This document shows positions 34,147 to 42,063 of a stretch of DNA of 64,000 nucleotides, one piece after another. Positions within the stretch are counted from its first letter, which is position 1, and every line of letters begins with the position of its first letter. The DNA lies in the NCBI GenBank assembly GCA_013003075.1, contig JABDLJ010000035.1:1-64000 (forward strand), given 5' to 3'. Below the pieces are notes generated by a model. It had not been told where the DNA came from, did not search any database, and worked only from the letters and a program-made list of their open reading frames with translations. Origin of the DNA: Paracoccaceae bacterium. Lineage in GTDB: Bacteria; Pseudomonadota; Alphaproteobacteria; Rhodobacterales; Rhodobacteraceae. A program made the position numbers and the translations under genes.

Positions 34147-34923
34147 ATGCAGATCGGAAAGGCCGGTCCGGCTACGACATCCATTTCCACCGCCACGCCG
34201 GACACCATCACTGTGCGGGGCCGTGACCTGACGTCCGATCTGATGGGCAGCGTCAGCTTCACCGAGTATTTCTTCCTGCTGACCACCGGCCGCGCGCCCT
34301 CCGAGGATCAGCGGTATTTTCTCGATCTTCTGCTGGTCTCGATCGCCGAGCACGGGCTGGTGCCGACCAACCAGGTGGCGCGGATGACCTACGCGGCGGA
34401 CACCGATTTTCTGCAAGGCGCCGTGGCGGCGGGGCTTTTGGGCTGCGGCAAGGTCATCCTGGGCACCACCGAGGTCGCGGGCGCGTTTCTGCAAGAGGCC
34501 GCGGCGCGGATCACCGCCGAGGGGATCACCATGGCCGATATCGTGACCGAAGCCCGCGAGGCCGGCCGCCGCCTTCCGGGGTTCGGCCATCCGATCCACA
34601 AGCCGGTCGACCCGCGCGCCCAGCGGATCCTGTCGCTGGCCGAAGAGCGCGGCGTGGCGGGGACCTATTGCAGCCTGGCGCGGCAGACCGAGGCCGCCGT
34701 GGCCAATGTCTGGCCCAGGCCGTTGCCGATGAACGTGTCTTTCGCGATCCCGGCGGTACTTCTCGATCTCGAGTTTCCGGCCTCTGTGCTGAAGGCCATT
34801 CCGATCCTGGCGCGCACCGCGAGCCTTCTGGCGCATCTGGCCGAAGAGGCTGACACGCCAATCGGCTTCACGCTGGCCCATCACGCCGAAAGCGGCATCA
34901 CGTTCAAGCCGCAGGAGGACTGA
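34147..34923 (+). CDS. citryl-CoA lyase / citrate synthase-fold protein
   Basis: A 258-residue, short citrate-synthase-fold protein. RRLPGFGHPIHKPVDPRAQRI carries the conserved GHP-x-HK active-site motif. It lacks the large N-terminal domain of citrate synthases (about 430 residues), like the small citryl-CoA lyase group that cleaves or forms hydroxyacyl-CoA thioesters. ATG 34147 has GGGAG seven bases upstream. It is followed after 3 bases by an acyl-CoA ligase gene, so a ligase-lyase pathway for an organic acid is likely. Confidence 0.82.
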   Translation: MQIGKAGPATTSISTATPDTITVRGRDLTSDLMGSVSFTEYFFLLTTGRAPSEDQRYFLDLLLVSIAEHGLVPTNQVARMTYAADTDFLQGAVAAGLLGCGKVILGTTEVAGAFLQEAAARITAEGITMADIVTEAREAGRRLPGFGHPIHKPVDPRAQRILSLAEERGVAGTYCSLARQTEAAVANVWPRPLPMNVSFAIPAVLLDLEFPASVLKAIPILARTASLLAHLAEEADTPIGFTLAHHAESGITFKPQED

Positions 34924-34926
34924 CCG

Positions 34927-36240
34927 ATGCAGGCCCCTGATGTCGAAACGCGGCCCTGGGCCGAACAGGCGGTGCTGGACGATGCCACCTTTCGCGCCCA
35001 GATCGCCTATCTCTTCGAGCGCTCGGCTTTCTATCGTGACAAGCTGCGCGCGGCTGGTTTTTCCGATGCCGCTGCTGTGGGCGGGCTGGCCGATATCGCC
35101 AACCTGCCGTTCACCGAAAAGGACGAGTTGCGCGCAACTCGCGATACTGCGCACCCCATCGGCACGCATCTGGCGGCGCCGATGGAGGATATCGTGCGGA
35201 TCTACTCCACCAGCGGCACCACGGGCACGCCCAGCTATATCCCGCTGACGGCGGACGATCTGGCCGGCTGGGTCGAGATCTCGATGCGCTCCTACAGCGC
35301 CAGCGGCATCGAGGCGGGCGAGCGCATGGTCACCACCTACAACGCGGGGCCCTTCGTGGCCGGGGTGACGCTGGATGCCTTTGCCGGGCTTGGCGTCTGC
35401 CATATTCCGGTGGGCGCGGGCAACACCGAGCGGCTGATGGCGGCGGTTGAGCTTCTGAAGCCCAGCGTCCTGGGCTGCACGCCGTCCTACGCGCTTTACC
35501 TTGCCGAATGGGCCGAGGCGCGCGGTATCGACACCGCGGCCTCTTCGGTCAAACGCATCCTCGTTGCCGGAGAGCCCGGCGGCGGCGAGCCCGCGCTGCG
35601 CGCGCGGCTCGAAGCGGCCTGGGGCGCGAAGGTGACCGAGGCGATGGGGATCGGCGATATCTCGGTCTCGCTTTGGGGAGAGTGCGCGCACCAGACGGGC
35701 ATGCATTTCTCGGGCCGCGGATACGTTCATGCCGAGCTGATTGATCCCGGCACCGGCGCGCCGCTTGAGATGAAGGATGGCGCCGAGGGCGAACTGGTCT
35801 ACACCCATCTGCGGCACCGCGCGGCGCCGCTCTTGCGTTTTCGCTCTCGCGACCGGGTGCGCATTTCCGCAGGACCCTGCGGCTGCGGGCGCACCGCGCC
35901 GCGCGCGCGCTGTGTCGGGCGCACCGACGATATGCTGATCGTACGCGGGGTGAACCTGCATCCCACCGCGGTGCGGCAGATTGTGGGCGAATTCGCGCCC
36001 CATGTCAGTGGCGTCATTGCGCTGAAGCCGAAGACGAAAGGCGTCAAGCAGGCGCCGCCAGTGCCGCTGGTGGTCGAGCTGGCCGAGGGCGCCGCGCCGC
36101 CAGACGACCTGGCGGACCAGATCGCGGGCCGGATCCGCGACAAATTGATCGCGACGACCGAGGTGCGGCTCGTTTCTTTTGGATCGCTGCCCAGATCGGA
36201 CTATAAATCCAAATTGGTCGACTGGTCCGATGCCAGCTAG
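34927..36240 (+). CDS. phenylacetate-CoA ligase-like AMP-forming ligase
   Basis: A 437-residue adenylate-forming enzyme of the PaaK branch. The P-loop is YSTSGTTGTPSYIPLT, GEPGGGEPALRARLEAAWG and the Gly/Cys-rich CGCGRTAPRARCVGRTDDM are family motifs, and VRGVNLHPTAVRQIV is the hinge to the C-terminal lid. It should activate an aryl or other carboxylic acid with ATP and CoA. The gene sits between the citryl-CoA lyase-like and VOC genes; no phenylacetyl-CoA oxygenase (paaABCDE) is present, so it is not the classical phenylacetate route. Confidence 0.88.
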   Translation: MQAPDVETRPWAEQAVLDDATFRAQIAYLFERSAFYRDKLRAAGFSDAAAVGGLADIANLPFTEKDELRATRDTAHPIGTHLAAPMEDIVRIYSTSGTTGTPSYIPLTADDLAGWVEISMRSYSASGIEAGERMVTTYNAGPFVAGVTLDAFAGLGVCHIPVGAGNTERLMAAVELLKPSVLGCTPSYALYLAEWAEARGIDTAASSVKRILVAGEPGGGEPALRARLEAAWGAKVTEAMGIGDISVSLWGECAHQTGMHFSGRGYVHAELIDPGTGAPLEMKDGAEGELVYTHLRHRAAPLLRFRSRDRVRISAGPCGCGRTAPRARCVGRTDDMLIVRGVNLHPTAVRQIVGEFAPHVSGVIALKPKTKGVKQAPPVPLVVELAEGAAPPDDLADQIAGRIRDKLIATTEVRLVSFGSLPRSDYKSKLVDWSDAS

Positions 36241-36333
36241 GGCACCGGCACCAGCCGCCGTGCCGATACCCATGCCAGACGCCCGGCCCGCAGATGGCCC
36301 CGAACCGACGCAACACCAGACAAAGGACACCCC

Positions 36334-36927
36334 ATGACCGACAAGATCCGCAAAATTCAGACCCAGGGCGTGCACCACATCACGTTGATGGGCGCCGACC
36401 GGCAGACCTCGATCGATTTCTGGGAAGGCACGCTGGGGATGCCGTTCATTTTCGATCAGCCCAATCTCGACAACCCCAAAGAGGGGCACCTGTATTTCGA
36501 TCCCGGCGACGGGCGGCTCATCACCATCTTCAGCAACGAGGACCGCAAGGTCGACAGCACCCGCACCTCGACCGAAGCAGGCGCGGTGCATCACATCGCG
36601 TTCAATATCTCGCAGGCGACGTTCAGGCAGACCGTCACGCGGCTCGATGCGCGCGGGATCAAGCATTCGGGGCCCAAGGACCGCGGCTTCATGGACTCGA
36701 TCTATTTCGAGGACCCGCTCGGCCTTCTGATCGAGCTGGCCTCTTACCGGTTCGAGCCGCCCGAGGGCCATCGCCATGCCGAGGTGATGATCGAAGCGCA
36801 CAAACTGCGCGTGGCGCGCGGCGACTACAACATCAAGGAAGAGCATCTGGCCGACGCGATCGAGCTGATCGTGGAGCGCAGCCAGCTATCGCTTTCGGAT
36901 GACCGAAGCCCGAAAAATCCATTCTGA
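36334..36927 (+). CDS. VOC-family (glyoxalase/dioxygenase fold) protein
   Basis: A 197-residue vicinal-oxygen-chelate protein. The beta-alpha-beta-beta-beta units begin GVHHITLMGADRQTSIDFW and AVHHIAFNISQATFRQTV; the His residues in VHHITL and VHHIAF and the Glu of LLIELASYRFEPPEGH form a likely 2-His-1-Glu metal site. This suits a ring-cleaving dioxygenase or a glyoxalase-type isomerase. AAGGA precedes the ATG. Third gene of the acyl-CoA operon. Confidence 0.83.
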   Translation: MTDKIRKIQTQGVHHITLMGADRQTSIDFWEGTLGMPFIFDQPNLDNPKEGHLYFDPGDGRLITIFSNEDRKVDSTRTSTEAGAVHHIAFNISQATFRQTVTRLDARGIKHSGPKDRGFMDSIYFEDPLGLLIELASYRFEPPEGHRHAEVMIEAHKLRVARGDYNIKEEHLADAIELIVERSQLSLSDDRSPKNPF

Positions 36928-36952
36928 TCGGTCTGTTGTAAAGGAAAGTTCA

Positions 36953-36973
36953 GGCGCGGGATCCGCCCGCGCC
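36953..36973. terminator. GC hairpin after the VOC gene
   Basis: GGCGCGGG and CCCGCGCC form a perfect 8-bp stem around ATCCG, 26 bases past the VOC stop. It lies between convergent genes. It has no T-run, so its termination activity is uncertain. Confidence 0.5.
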
Positions 36974-36993
36974 ACCCGGCGCTGCCGCCCGGC

Positions 36994-37320
36994 TTACGTC
37001 CGCCCGCGCGCGCAGGTGCGGCAGACGCCGGTGTAGGGGACGGCCTTCAGGCGCACCTCGGCGATCGGCTCTCCGCACGTCTGGCAGATCCCGTAGGTGC
37101 CGTCCGCGATCCGCGCAAGCGCCCCTTCCAACAGCCGTATCTCTTGCAGGCCGGCATAGCCCACCGCCTCGAGCACCTCGTCATCCTCAAGGTCGATCGC
37201 CTGTTCCTCGGGGTCGCGGTCCAGCGGTTCGTCAAGGGTCTTCTCGATCTCCTGCAATCGCGCCTGCAGCTCGGCGATGCGGGCTTTGATACGCGTCGCG
37301 TGGGTCTCGGTGCCTGTCAT
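36994..37320 (-). CDS. DksA/TraR-type C4 zinc-finger protein
   Basis: A 108-residue protein. A helical N-terminus (residues 10-65, acidic in the middle: LDRDPEEQAIDLEDDEVLE) forms the coiled coil whose acidic tip enters the RNA polymerase secondary channel in DksA. The zinc finger is CQTCGEPIAEVRLKAVPYTG and CRTC (C-x2-C-x17-C-x2-C). DksA-like proteins modulate transcription under starvation with ppGpp. It faces the APH-like kinase gene, with two FNR-type boxes in the 177-base gap. Confidence 0.88.
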   Translation of the reverse strand: MTGTETHATRIKARIAELQARLQEIEKTLDEPLDRDPEEQAIDLEDDEVLEAVGYAGLQEIRLLEGALARIADGTYGICQTCGEPIAEVRLKAVPYTGVCRTCARGRT

Positions 37321-37387
37321 ATCCTGCGCCTTTCGTCATGGGCCGCCAAACGGTGCGTCAGGGTTTCACAAGCGCGGCCAGACCCGA

Positions 37388-37401
37388 TTGATCCACATCA
37401 A
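37388..37401. promoter_or_regulatory. perfect FNR box (dksA-like gene side)
   Basis: TTGATCCACATCAA matches TTGAT-N4-ATCAA at all ten positions. Its centre is 74 bases before the start of the minus-strand DksA-like gene. Activation by an FNR/Dnr-family regulator under low oxygen is inferred. Confidence 0.75.
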
Positions 37402-37449
37402 CGCAGGTAGCCGGCCGCGGGGCGCCGTGGGCGTCTGCCGGCGTGTCCG

Positions 37450-37463
37450 TTGACATTGATCAA
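37450..37463. promoter_or_regulatory. FNR box (kinase side)
   Basis: TTGACATTGATCAA has one mismatch to TTGAT-N4-ATCAA. Its centre is 41.5 bases before the ATG of the kinase gene, so a class II promoter would place the transcript start at or near the start codon. Confidence 0.7.
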
Positions 37464-37497
37464 GGGCCTCCGGCCGATTGTTGCTAGAGATAGCCCC

Positions 37498-38676
37498 ATG
37501 GTTCAGCACCTTGGCCACCGCAGGACTGCACCCGAGCCCGGCGTGCCACAGGTCGGGCTTGCCGAAAAGGTGCAGGCGCTGCGCGACCCGTCGATCTATC
37601 CGGTCCCTTGCGACACCGTGGAGACCATCGAGACGCATATGTCCTGGGTCTTTCTGGCCGGCGACACGGTCTACAAGCTGAAAAAGCCTGTCCGGTTCGC
37701 CTATCTCGACTTCGAAGAGCTGGACGCGCGCGCGACGTTCGTACGCGAGGAGGTCCGGTTGAACCGGCGCCTTGCGCCCGAGATCTACCTGGGCGTCTCG
37801 GCGCTGACGCGAACCGCGGCCGGCGCGCTCGAGATTGACGGCGCAGAAGAGACCGGCGCAGCAGAGAACGGCGCAAAAAAGGACGGCGCAGAAAAGGACG
37901 GCGCAGCAGAGGTCGTGGACTGGCTGGTGCGGATGCGGCGCCTGCCGGCCGAGTTGATGCTGGACACCATTATCGCAAAGGGCAGGGCGCGGCAGGCGAC
38001 AGCGGCCGGCGTGATCGGCGTTCTGGCGCCCTTTTATGCCGGTTCAGAGCGGCCAAGAACGTATCCCGCGACCCGTATCGCCCGGTTTGCCGACCAGTTC
38101 CGCGAGGACGCAGCGGTGCTGCTCGACCCCTCCTTTGCGCTGGATGGCGCGCGGGTGTCGGCCTTGTGCGACCGATGCGATCGCGATCTTGTGGACCTCA
38201 CGCTGGTGCTGCGGGCGCAGGCCTCCAAGCGCCTGCTTGTCGACGGTCACGGCGATCTGCGGCCCGAGCATATCTGCCTTTGCAGGCCGCCCGTGATCTT
38301 CGACTGCATCGACTTCGATCCCGAATTGCGGATCGTCGATCCCTTCGAGGAAATCGCCTTTCTGGGCATGGAATGCGCGCGCCTTGGGGCGCCGTGGATG
38401 CTTGGCCCGCTTTACAAGGGCCTGTCGTCGGCGCTGGACGTGTCGCCGGATCCCAGGCTGATGGCGTTTTACTGGCGCGCGCGGTGCATGTTGCGGGCGC
38501 GCCTCGCGCTGGCGCATCACTACGACCGGGATCCCAGGACGCCTCAGAAGTGGCGGCCGCTTGCATTGCGCTATCTCGATCTGGCCGAAGCGGCCGAACA
38601 GGTCACGGCGCCGCTGGCCGGGCCTGATCTTCAGCCAGCCGCCGGATCGCGCCGGCAAACCCCGACGCGGCGCTGA
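37498..38676 (+). CDS. APH-fold kinase-like protein with pentapeptide repeat insert
   Basis: A 392-residue protein related to the N-terminal half of the gene at 42064-43611. ETHMSWVFLAGDTVYKLKKPV matches the nucleotide-binding start of the family, and VDGHGDLRPEHICL (HGDLxxxH) plus FDCIDFD is the Brenner catalytic motif of aminoglycoside-phosphotransferase-fold kinases. Residues 114-138 are five tandem pentapeptides (DGAEE-TGAAE-NGAKK-DGAEK-DGAAE) inserted before VVDWLVRMRRLP. It lacks the C-terminal P-loop kinase of the longer paralogue. The 3' end overlaps the convergent PRPP synthetase gene by 74 bases. No Shine-Dalgarno is clear. The substrate is unknown. Confidence 0.8.
   Translation: MVQHLGHRRTAPEPGVPQVGLAEKVQALRDPSIYPVPCDTVETIETHMSWVFLAGDTVYKLKKPVRFAYLDFEELDARATFVREEVRLNRRLAPEIYLGVSALTRTAAGALEIDGAEETGAAENGAKKDGAEKDGAAEVVDWLVRMRRLPAELMLDTIIAKGRARQATAAGVIGVLAPFYAGSERPRTYPATRIARFADQFREDAAVLLDPSFALDGARVSALCDRCDRDLVDLTLVLRAQASKRLLVDGHGDLRPEHICLCRPPVIFDCIDFDPELRIVDPFEEIAFLGMECARLGAPWMLGPLYKGLSSALDVSPDPRLMAFYWRARCMLRARLALAHHYDRDPRTPQKWRPLALRYLDLAEAAEQVTAPLAGPDLQPAAGSRRQTPTRR
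37837..37911 (+). repeat. 15-bp tandem repeat, five units, in frame in the kinase gene
   Basis: Each unit reads (G/A)AC or ACC, then GGCGCA, then two charged or Ala codons. The whole is 75 bases and encodes the pentapeptides noted in the kinase entry. The unit length keeps the frame, so copy number can vary without breaking the gene. Confidence 0.9.
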
Positions 38677-39577
38677 CGATCTGCGGGCGAAACGCGCCGC
38701 TCAGGCGAAACGGCGGCACGGTGTCCGAAACGATCAGGCGCGACAGCTCTGGCGCCGACAGGGTTGCCGCGGCATCGCCCACGAACAGCCCATGCGCGGC
38801 CAGACCGCTCACCGCGCTGGCTCCGGCATCGAGGCAGGCCCGCGCGGCGCGCAGAAGCGTGCCGCCCGAGGCGACAAGATCATCCACCAAAAGGACATGC
38901 GCGCCCGTCACATCGCCGGCCAGAAGGCTGCCGGTCACAACCCCGCCGCTGCGCCGCTTTTCCATGAAAGCCGCCCCGATCTCGCGCCCAAGCTGGCTTT
39001 GAAGCGTCTCGCGCAGAAGCTGCGCGCGCTTGACGCCGCCGGGATCGGGCGAGGCGACGACCAGCGGCGCATCGGGCGCGGCGCCCAGCATCGCCGGAAG
39101 CTCGGCGGCGCGCGGCCCCAGGATATCGCCCAGCGACAGGCTGAGCGCGGGCACGCGGAAGGCGTTTTCGAACGCAGACAGGTTATGCGCCTCCAGCGTC
39201 ACGATCCGATCGGTTCCGACCGCCTCGAAAAGCTGGGCCACATAGCGCAGGGTCAGCGGGTCATGCGGCTTGGTTCGCCGGTCCTTGCGGGCATAGGCAA
39301 GGTAGGGCGCAACCGCCGTCACACGTCGTGCGCCGTGGTCGCGCAAGGTGGCGATCAGGAACAGCAAACGGCACAGCTTGTCGTTGCAGCTTTGATCGGG
39401 GCCGCCATGCAGGGACTGGATCACGTAGGCGTCGGCGCCGCGCACCGGCACCATCGGGCGCATCTTGTGTTCGCCATCTTCGAAGTCGCGCTCTTCAAGC
39501 TCGGCCAGTGGCTGGCCGAGCGCATTGGCGACGTTCGCCGCGAATTCGCGGCTTGCGGCGGGCGCGAAGATCAGCAT
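38603..39577 (-). CDS. ribose-phosphate pyrophosphokinase (PRPP synthetase-like)
   Basis: A 324-residue PRPP synthetase homologue. RRVTAVAPYLAYARKDRR is the ATP-binding flexible-loop region, VVASPDPGGVKRAQLL the conserved P-loop side and VLLVDDLVASGGTLLRAA the ribose-5-phosphate-binding PRPP signature. It forms PRPP from ribose 5-phosphate and ATP. It is more divergent than a housekeeping Prs and sits in an FNR-box cluster with a phosphoribosyltransferase gene 7 kb away, which suggests a condition-specific isozyme. It follows the CBS gene with a 42-base gap, so the two are probably one transcript. Confidence 0.88.
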   Translation of the reverse strand: MLIFAPAASREFAANVANALGQPLAELEERDFEDGEHKMRPMVPVRGADAYVIQSLHGGPDQSCNDKLCRLLFLIATLRDHGARRVTAVAPYLAYARKDRRTKPHDPLTLRYVAQLFEAVGTDRIVTLEAHNLSAFENAFRVPALSLSLGDILGPRAAELPAMLGAAPDAPLVVASPDPGGVKRAQLLRETLQSQLGREIGAAFMEKRRSGGVVTGSLLAGDVTGAHVLLVDDLVASGGTLLRAARACLDAGASAVSGLAAHGLFVGDAAATLSAPELSRLIVSDTVPPFRLSGAFRPQIVSAASGFAGAIRRLAEDQARPAAP

Positions 39578-39619
39578 CGCGTCACCGCGCCGCCAAGACG
39601 GGATCGGGGGCAGGGCAGG

Positions 39620-40036
39620 TCAATGATGGTCCGACACCGCTTGCACCAGCTCGCCCGACAGCTCACGCGAGGCCGCATGGCTGACATCGCCAAGGCTCAG
39701 CATCCCGACCATCCGCTTTTTGCCGTTCAGCACGGGCAGCCGGCGGATCTGGTGGTTCTCCATCAGGCGGATGGCATCGTCCAGCTCTTCGGAGGTGGTG
39801 CAATAGATGATTTGGTCGGTCATCACGTCGCGGGCCGTCAGCCGTGACACCTCCTTGCCGCTGGTCAGGCCCCGGCAGGCGATGTCGCGGTCGGTCACCA
39901 TCCCGACCAGACGGTCGTTCTCGCCGATCGGCACCGCGCCGATATCCTCTTTGCGCATCAGCTCTGCCAGCTCGGCAATCGGTGTCTCAGGAAGGCGCCA
40001 CTCGGCGCCCTTGTGCATGGCCTCTTCGACTTTCAT
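39620..40036 (-). CDS. CBS-domain pair protein
   Basis: A 138-residue stand-alone CBS pair: residues 1-60 (PIAELAELMRKEDIGAVPIGE, then GMVTDRDIACRGL) and 70-130 (DDAIRLMENHQIRRLPVLNG). Such proteins bind adenine nucleotides (AMP, ATP, NAD) and report energy state. The start is the ATG at 40036, with GGGGAG eight bases upstream. Probably co-transcribed with the PRPP synthetase gene from the FNR-type box at 40160. CBS proteins are common in hypoxia regulons. Confidence 0.9.
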   Translation of the reverse strand: MKVEEAMHKGAEWRLPETPIAELAELMRKEDIGAVPIGENDRLVGMVTDRDIACRGLTSGKEVSRLTARDVMTDQIIYCTTSEELDDAIRLMENHQIRRLPVLNGKKRMVGMLSLGDVSHAASRELSGELVQAVSDHH

Positions 40037-40159
40037 CGCTTGTCTCCCCTTTGTCTCTGCGGGGCCGCGCGGCCCCGTCGCGGGCGGCCCCGGCCCCCAG
40101 CCGTCGCGCGGGACCATCGCCACCCAGAAAAAGCTTGCCCGAAATCGCCACTGCGGGTC

Positions 40160-40173
40160 TTGATCGCCGTCAA
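40160..40173. promoter_or_regulatory. FNR-type box upstream of the CBS gene
   Basis: TTGATCGCCGTCAA has one mismatch to TTGAT-N4-ATCAA. Its centre lies 130 bases before the CBS ATG, in the gap after the convergently unrelated HhH gene stop at 40180. Confidence 0.6.
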
Positions 40174-40179
40174 TCGGCG

Positions 40180-41073
40180 TTACGCGCGGTCGCGGGCCAG
40201 GGCGCGGCACTCGGCCTCGCGTCCCCGGATCACCCGCTGGCCTTCCAGCGGCCCGCGGGTTTCGGTCACCACCGTGCGCTGGCCTTCGCCGGAATGGTCC
40301 TGGCTGAAGAAGATCACCACCCAGTCGTGGGTGCGGCCCAGCCGGTGGGCCATCGCGGTGTTGGAAAAGAGCACCGTGAAATACCACCCGTCGCGGTCAA
40401 GATGCAGGATCGGCAGCCAGCGCTCGCCGCGCGGGTTGAAACGCTTGGGCGCAATCAGCGGAAGCGCGCTGCGGCTGGCGCGGTCGCGGTAGATGCGGTC
40501 GACGTCAAGCAGCAACTCGGCGGACGGCTCTGGCTGCGCCGAGCGCCGGCGATCGGTAAGCCTGCGCGACAGGCGGGCCGAAATGGTATCCCGGATGGCG
40601 GCCTGCCGGCGCGGTCCGATCCCCGGTACCTGCTCCAGCCGGCCATCGTAGGCCGCCAGCTCCAGCGCCTCCAGCGTGTCGACATGCAGCGTGTCGTGGA
40701 TCTTCTGCGCAAGATCGGGACCGACGCCGGGCAGGGTCTGAAACAGGACTTCAGGGCGGCTTTCGCCGCGCAGCCGGTTCAGCATCGGCCAGCGCCCGGT
40801 GTCCAGCATCTGACCCGCCGCGCCGGCGATGCTGTGACCGATCCCCGGCAGCGCGACCATCGCGTCCTCGCCGCCCTGCCGGTAGATCTCGCGCACCGGA
40901 CGGTCCAGCGTGGCAATCTCGCGCGCGGCGCGCCGGTAGGCGGTGATGCGAAAGTGGCTTGCGCCCTGTTCCTCCAATAGTGCGGCCGCCTCGTCGAGCC
41001 GCGCCGCGATCTCGGCGTTTTCGCGGTCGATCGAGGACGCGCTGGGCTGGATTGTGCTATCTTCGGTCATCAT
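40180..41073 (-). CDS. helix-hairpin-helix protein with Pol X-like N-terminus
   Basis: A 297-residue protein. Residues about 20-165 resemble the 8-kDa and HhH parts of family X DNA polymerases: HFRITAYRRAAREIATL, LPGIGHSIAGAAGQML, LPGVGPDLAQKIHDTL and VPGIGPRRQAAIRDTI, that is, three HhH hairpins. The polymerase palm with its catalytic Asp triad is absent. The C-terminal 100 residues (WLPILHLDRDGWYFTVLFSN, then TVVTETRGPLEGQRVIRGREAECR) are unassigned. It probably binds DNA without polymerase activity. ATG 41073 or 41070; an FNR-type box lies 53 bases upstream. Confidence 0.82.
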   Translation of the reverse strand: MMTEDSTIQPSASSIDRENAEIAARLDEAAALLEEQGASHFRITAYRRAAREIATLDRPVREIYRQGGEDAMVALPGIGHSIAGAAGQMLDTGRWPMLNRLRGESRPEVLFQTLPGVGPDLAQKIHDTLHVDTLEALELAAYDGRLEQVPGIGPRRQAAIRDTISARLSRRLTDRRRSAQPEPSAELLLDVDRIYRDRASRSALPLIAPKRFNPRGERWLPILHLDRDGWYFTVLFSNTAMAHRLGRTHDWVVIFFSQDHSGEGQRTVVTETRGPLEGQRVIRGREAECRALARDRA

Positions 41074-41119
41074 GCCACCCGTTCGGGGGCCAGACTATGC
41101 CGGGCGCGGCCGGCGTTTA

Positions 41120-41133
41120 TTGATCGTTGTCAA
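41120..41133. promoter_or_regulatory. FNR-type box between the HhH and L,D-transpeptidase genes
   Basis: TTGATCGTTGTCAA has one mismatch to TTGAT-N4-ATCAA. The 134-base gap separates divergent genes; the box centre is 53 bases from the HhH start and 81 from the transpeptidase start, so it could serve either or both. Confidence 0.65.
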
Positions 41134-41207
41134 GGCCGCACGCGGCGGTATCGGAAAAGCTGGCCCCGGTGCGGGCCGTATGAACCACAGCAAGGAGCAC
41201 GCGAGGA

Positions 41208-42032
41208 ATGGCAGCAGGGCTTACACAGGCGGCGCGCGCGGCGCGGCGCATTCTTTCGCTGGCGGCGCTCGTGCTTGCCGTTGCGGCCTGTGCCGGGACC
41301 AGCAGCCTGGGCGAGCAAACCCGGCCGCCGCCCGTCTCGCCCTTCCAGGCGCAGCTGAACCGAAGCGGCATCCCCTACACGGTGCCGCCAGAGGGCAAGG
41401 CGATCCTGGTCAATATCCCCGCGTTCGAGCTGGTGGCCTTCGAGGACGGCATGCCGGTTTTTCGCAGCAAGGTGATCATCGGCACGCCGGAAAACCCCAC
41501 GCCGCGGCTTGAGACCCACACCACGCTGGTCCGGTTCCGCCCAAGCTGGCGGCCGACGCCGGATATGGTGGCAAGCGGCGAATATCCCGACAAGGTCTGG
41601 CCCGCGGGGCCCGGCAACCCCCTTGGCCTGGCCGCGATCCGGATGGAGCCGGGGCTTTTGGTCTATCTTCACGATACCAACCGGCGCGATTTCTTCGCGC
41701 TGGACTACAGGGCGCTGTCGCATGGCTGTATCCGGGTCGAGCGCTGGGACGAGTTGATCGCATGGCTTCTGGACTGGCCCCGCGAGCGGGTGCACCTTTT
41801 CGCCAATGGCCGCGGCACCGTCGATGTGAAGGCGTCCCGGGTGCCGGTCACGCTGGGCTATCTGACCACCTTCCCCGACGCCTCGGGGCAGCTTCTGCGG
41901 CACCCCGATCTTTACGGCTATGGCGCGCCGCAGGTCTCAGGCCGGCGTGCAGGCACTGCCCTGTTGCAGGACACCGCCCGCACCTCGGTCCTGGCGATGC
42001 GCGACGCGGGAGGCTGCAGCGCGGCCGAGTGA
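41208..42032 (+). CDS. L,D-transpeptidase (YkuD) lipoprotein
   Basis: A 274-residue exported protein. The N-terminus ends LVLAVAACAG, a lipobox, so it is likely anchored to a membrane. The YkuD catalytic motif is LSHGCIRVERWDELIAWLL with the nucleophilic Cys in SHGCIR; AIRMEPGLLVYLHDTN contains the upstream conserved His. It forms 3-3 cross-links in peptidoglycan or attaches lipoprotein, and such enzymes often act in non-growing cells. It converges with the kinase gene at 42064. Confidence 0.9.
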   Translation: MAAGLTQAARAARRILSLAALVLAVAACAGTSSLGEQTRPPPVSPFQAQLNRSGIPYTVPPEGKAILVNIPAFELVAFEDGMPVFRSKVIIGTPENPTPRLETHTTLVRFRPSWRPTPDMVASGEYPDKVWPAGPGNPLGLAAIRMEPGLLVYLHDTNRRDFFALDYRALSHGCIRVERWDELIAWLLDWPRERVHLFANGRGTVDVKASRVPVTLGYLTTFPDASGQLLRHPDLYGYGAPQVSGRRAGTALLQDTARTSVLAMRDAGGCSAAE

Positions 42033-42063
42033 GCCTGCCGGGGCGCACCGCGCCGGCCGCTTG

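Noticed and set aside
34126..36846. A 906-codon open frame on the minus strand opposite the CoA-pathway genes
   Set aside because: It covers three plus-strand genes with clear family motifs and is low-complexity (rich in R, G, A, H). Long antisense frames are usual in DNA this GC-rich.
37837..37911. A CRISPR-like or minisatellite array
   Set aside because: Units are 15 bases without spacers and encode an in-frame protein repeat; there are no cas genes in the window.
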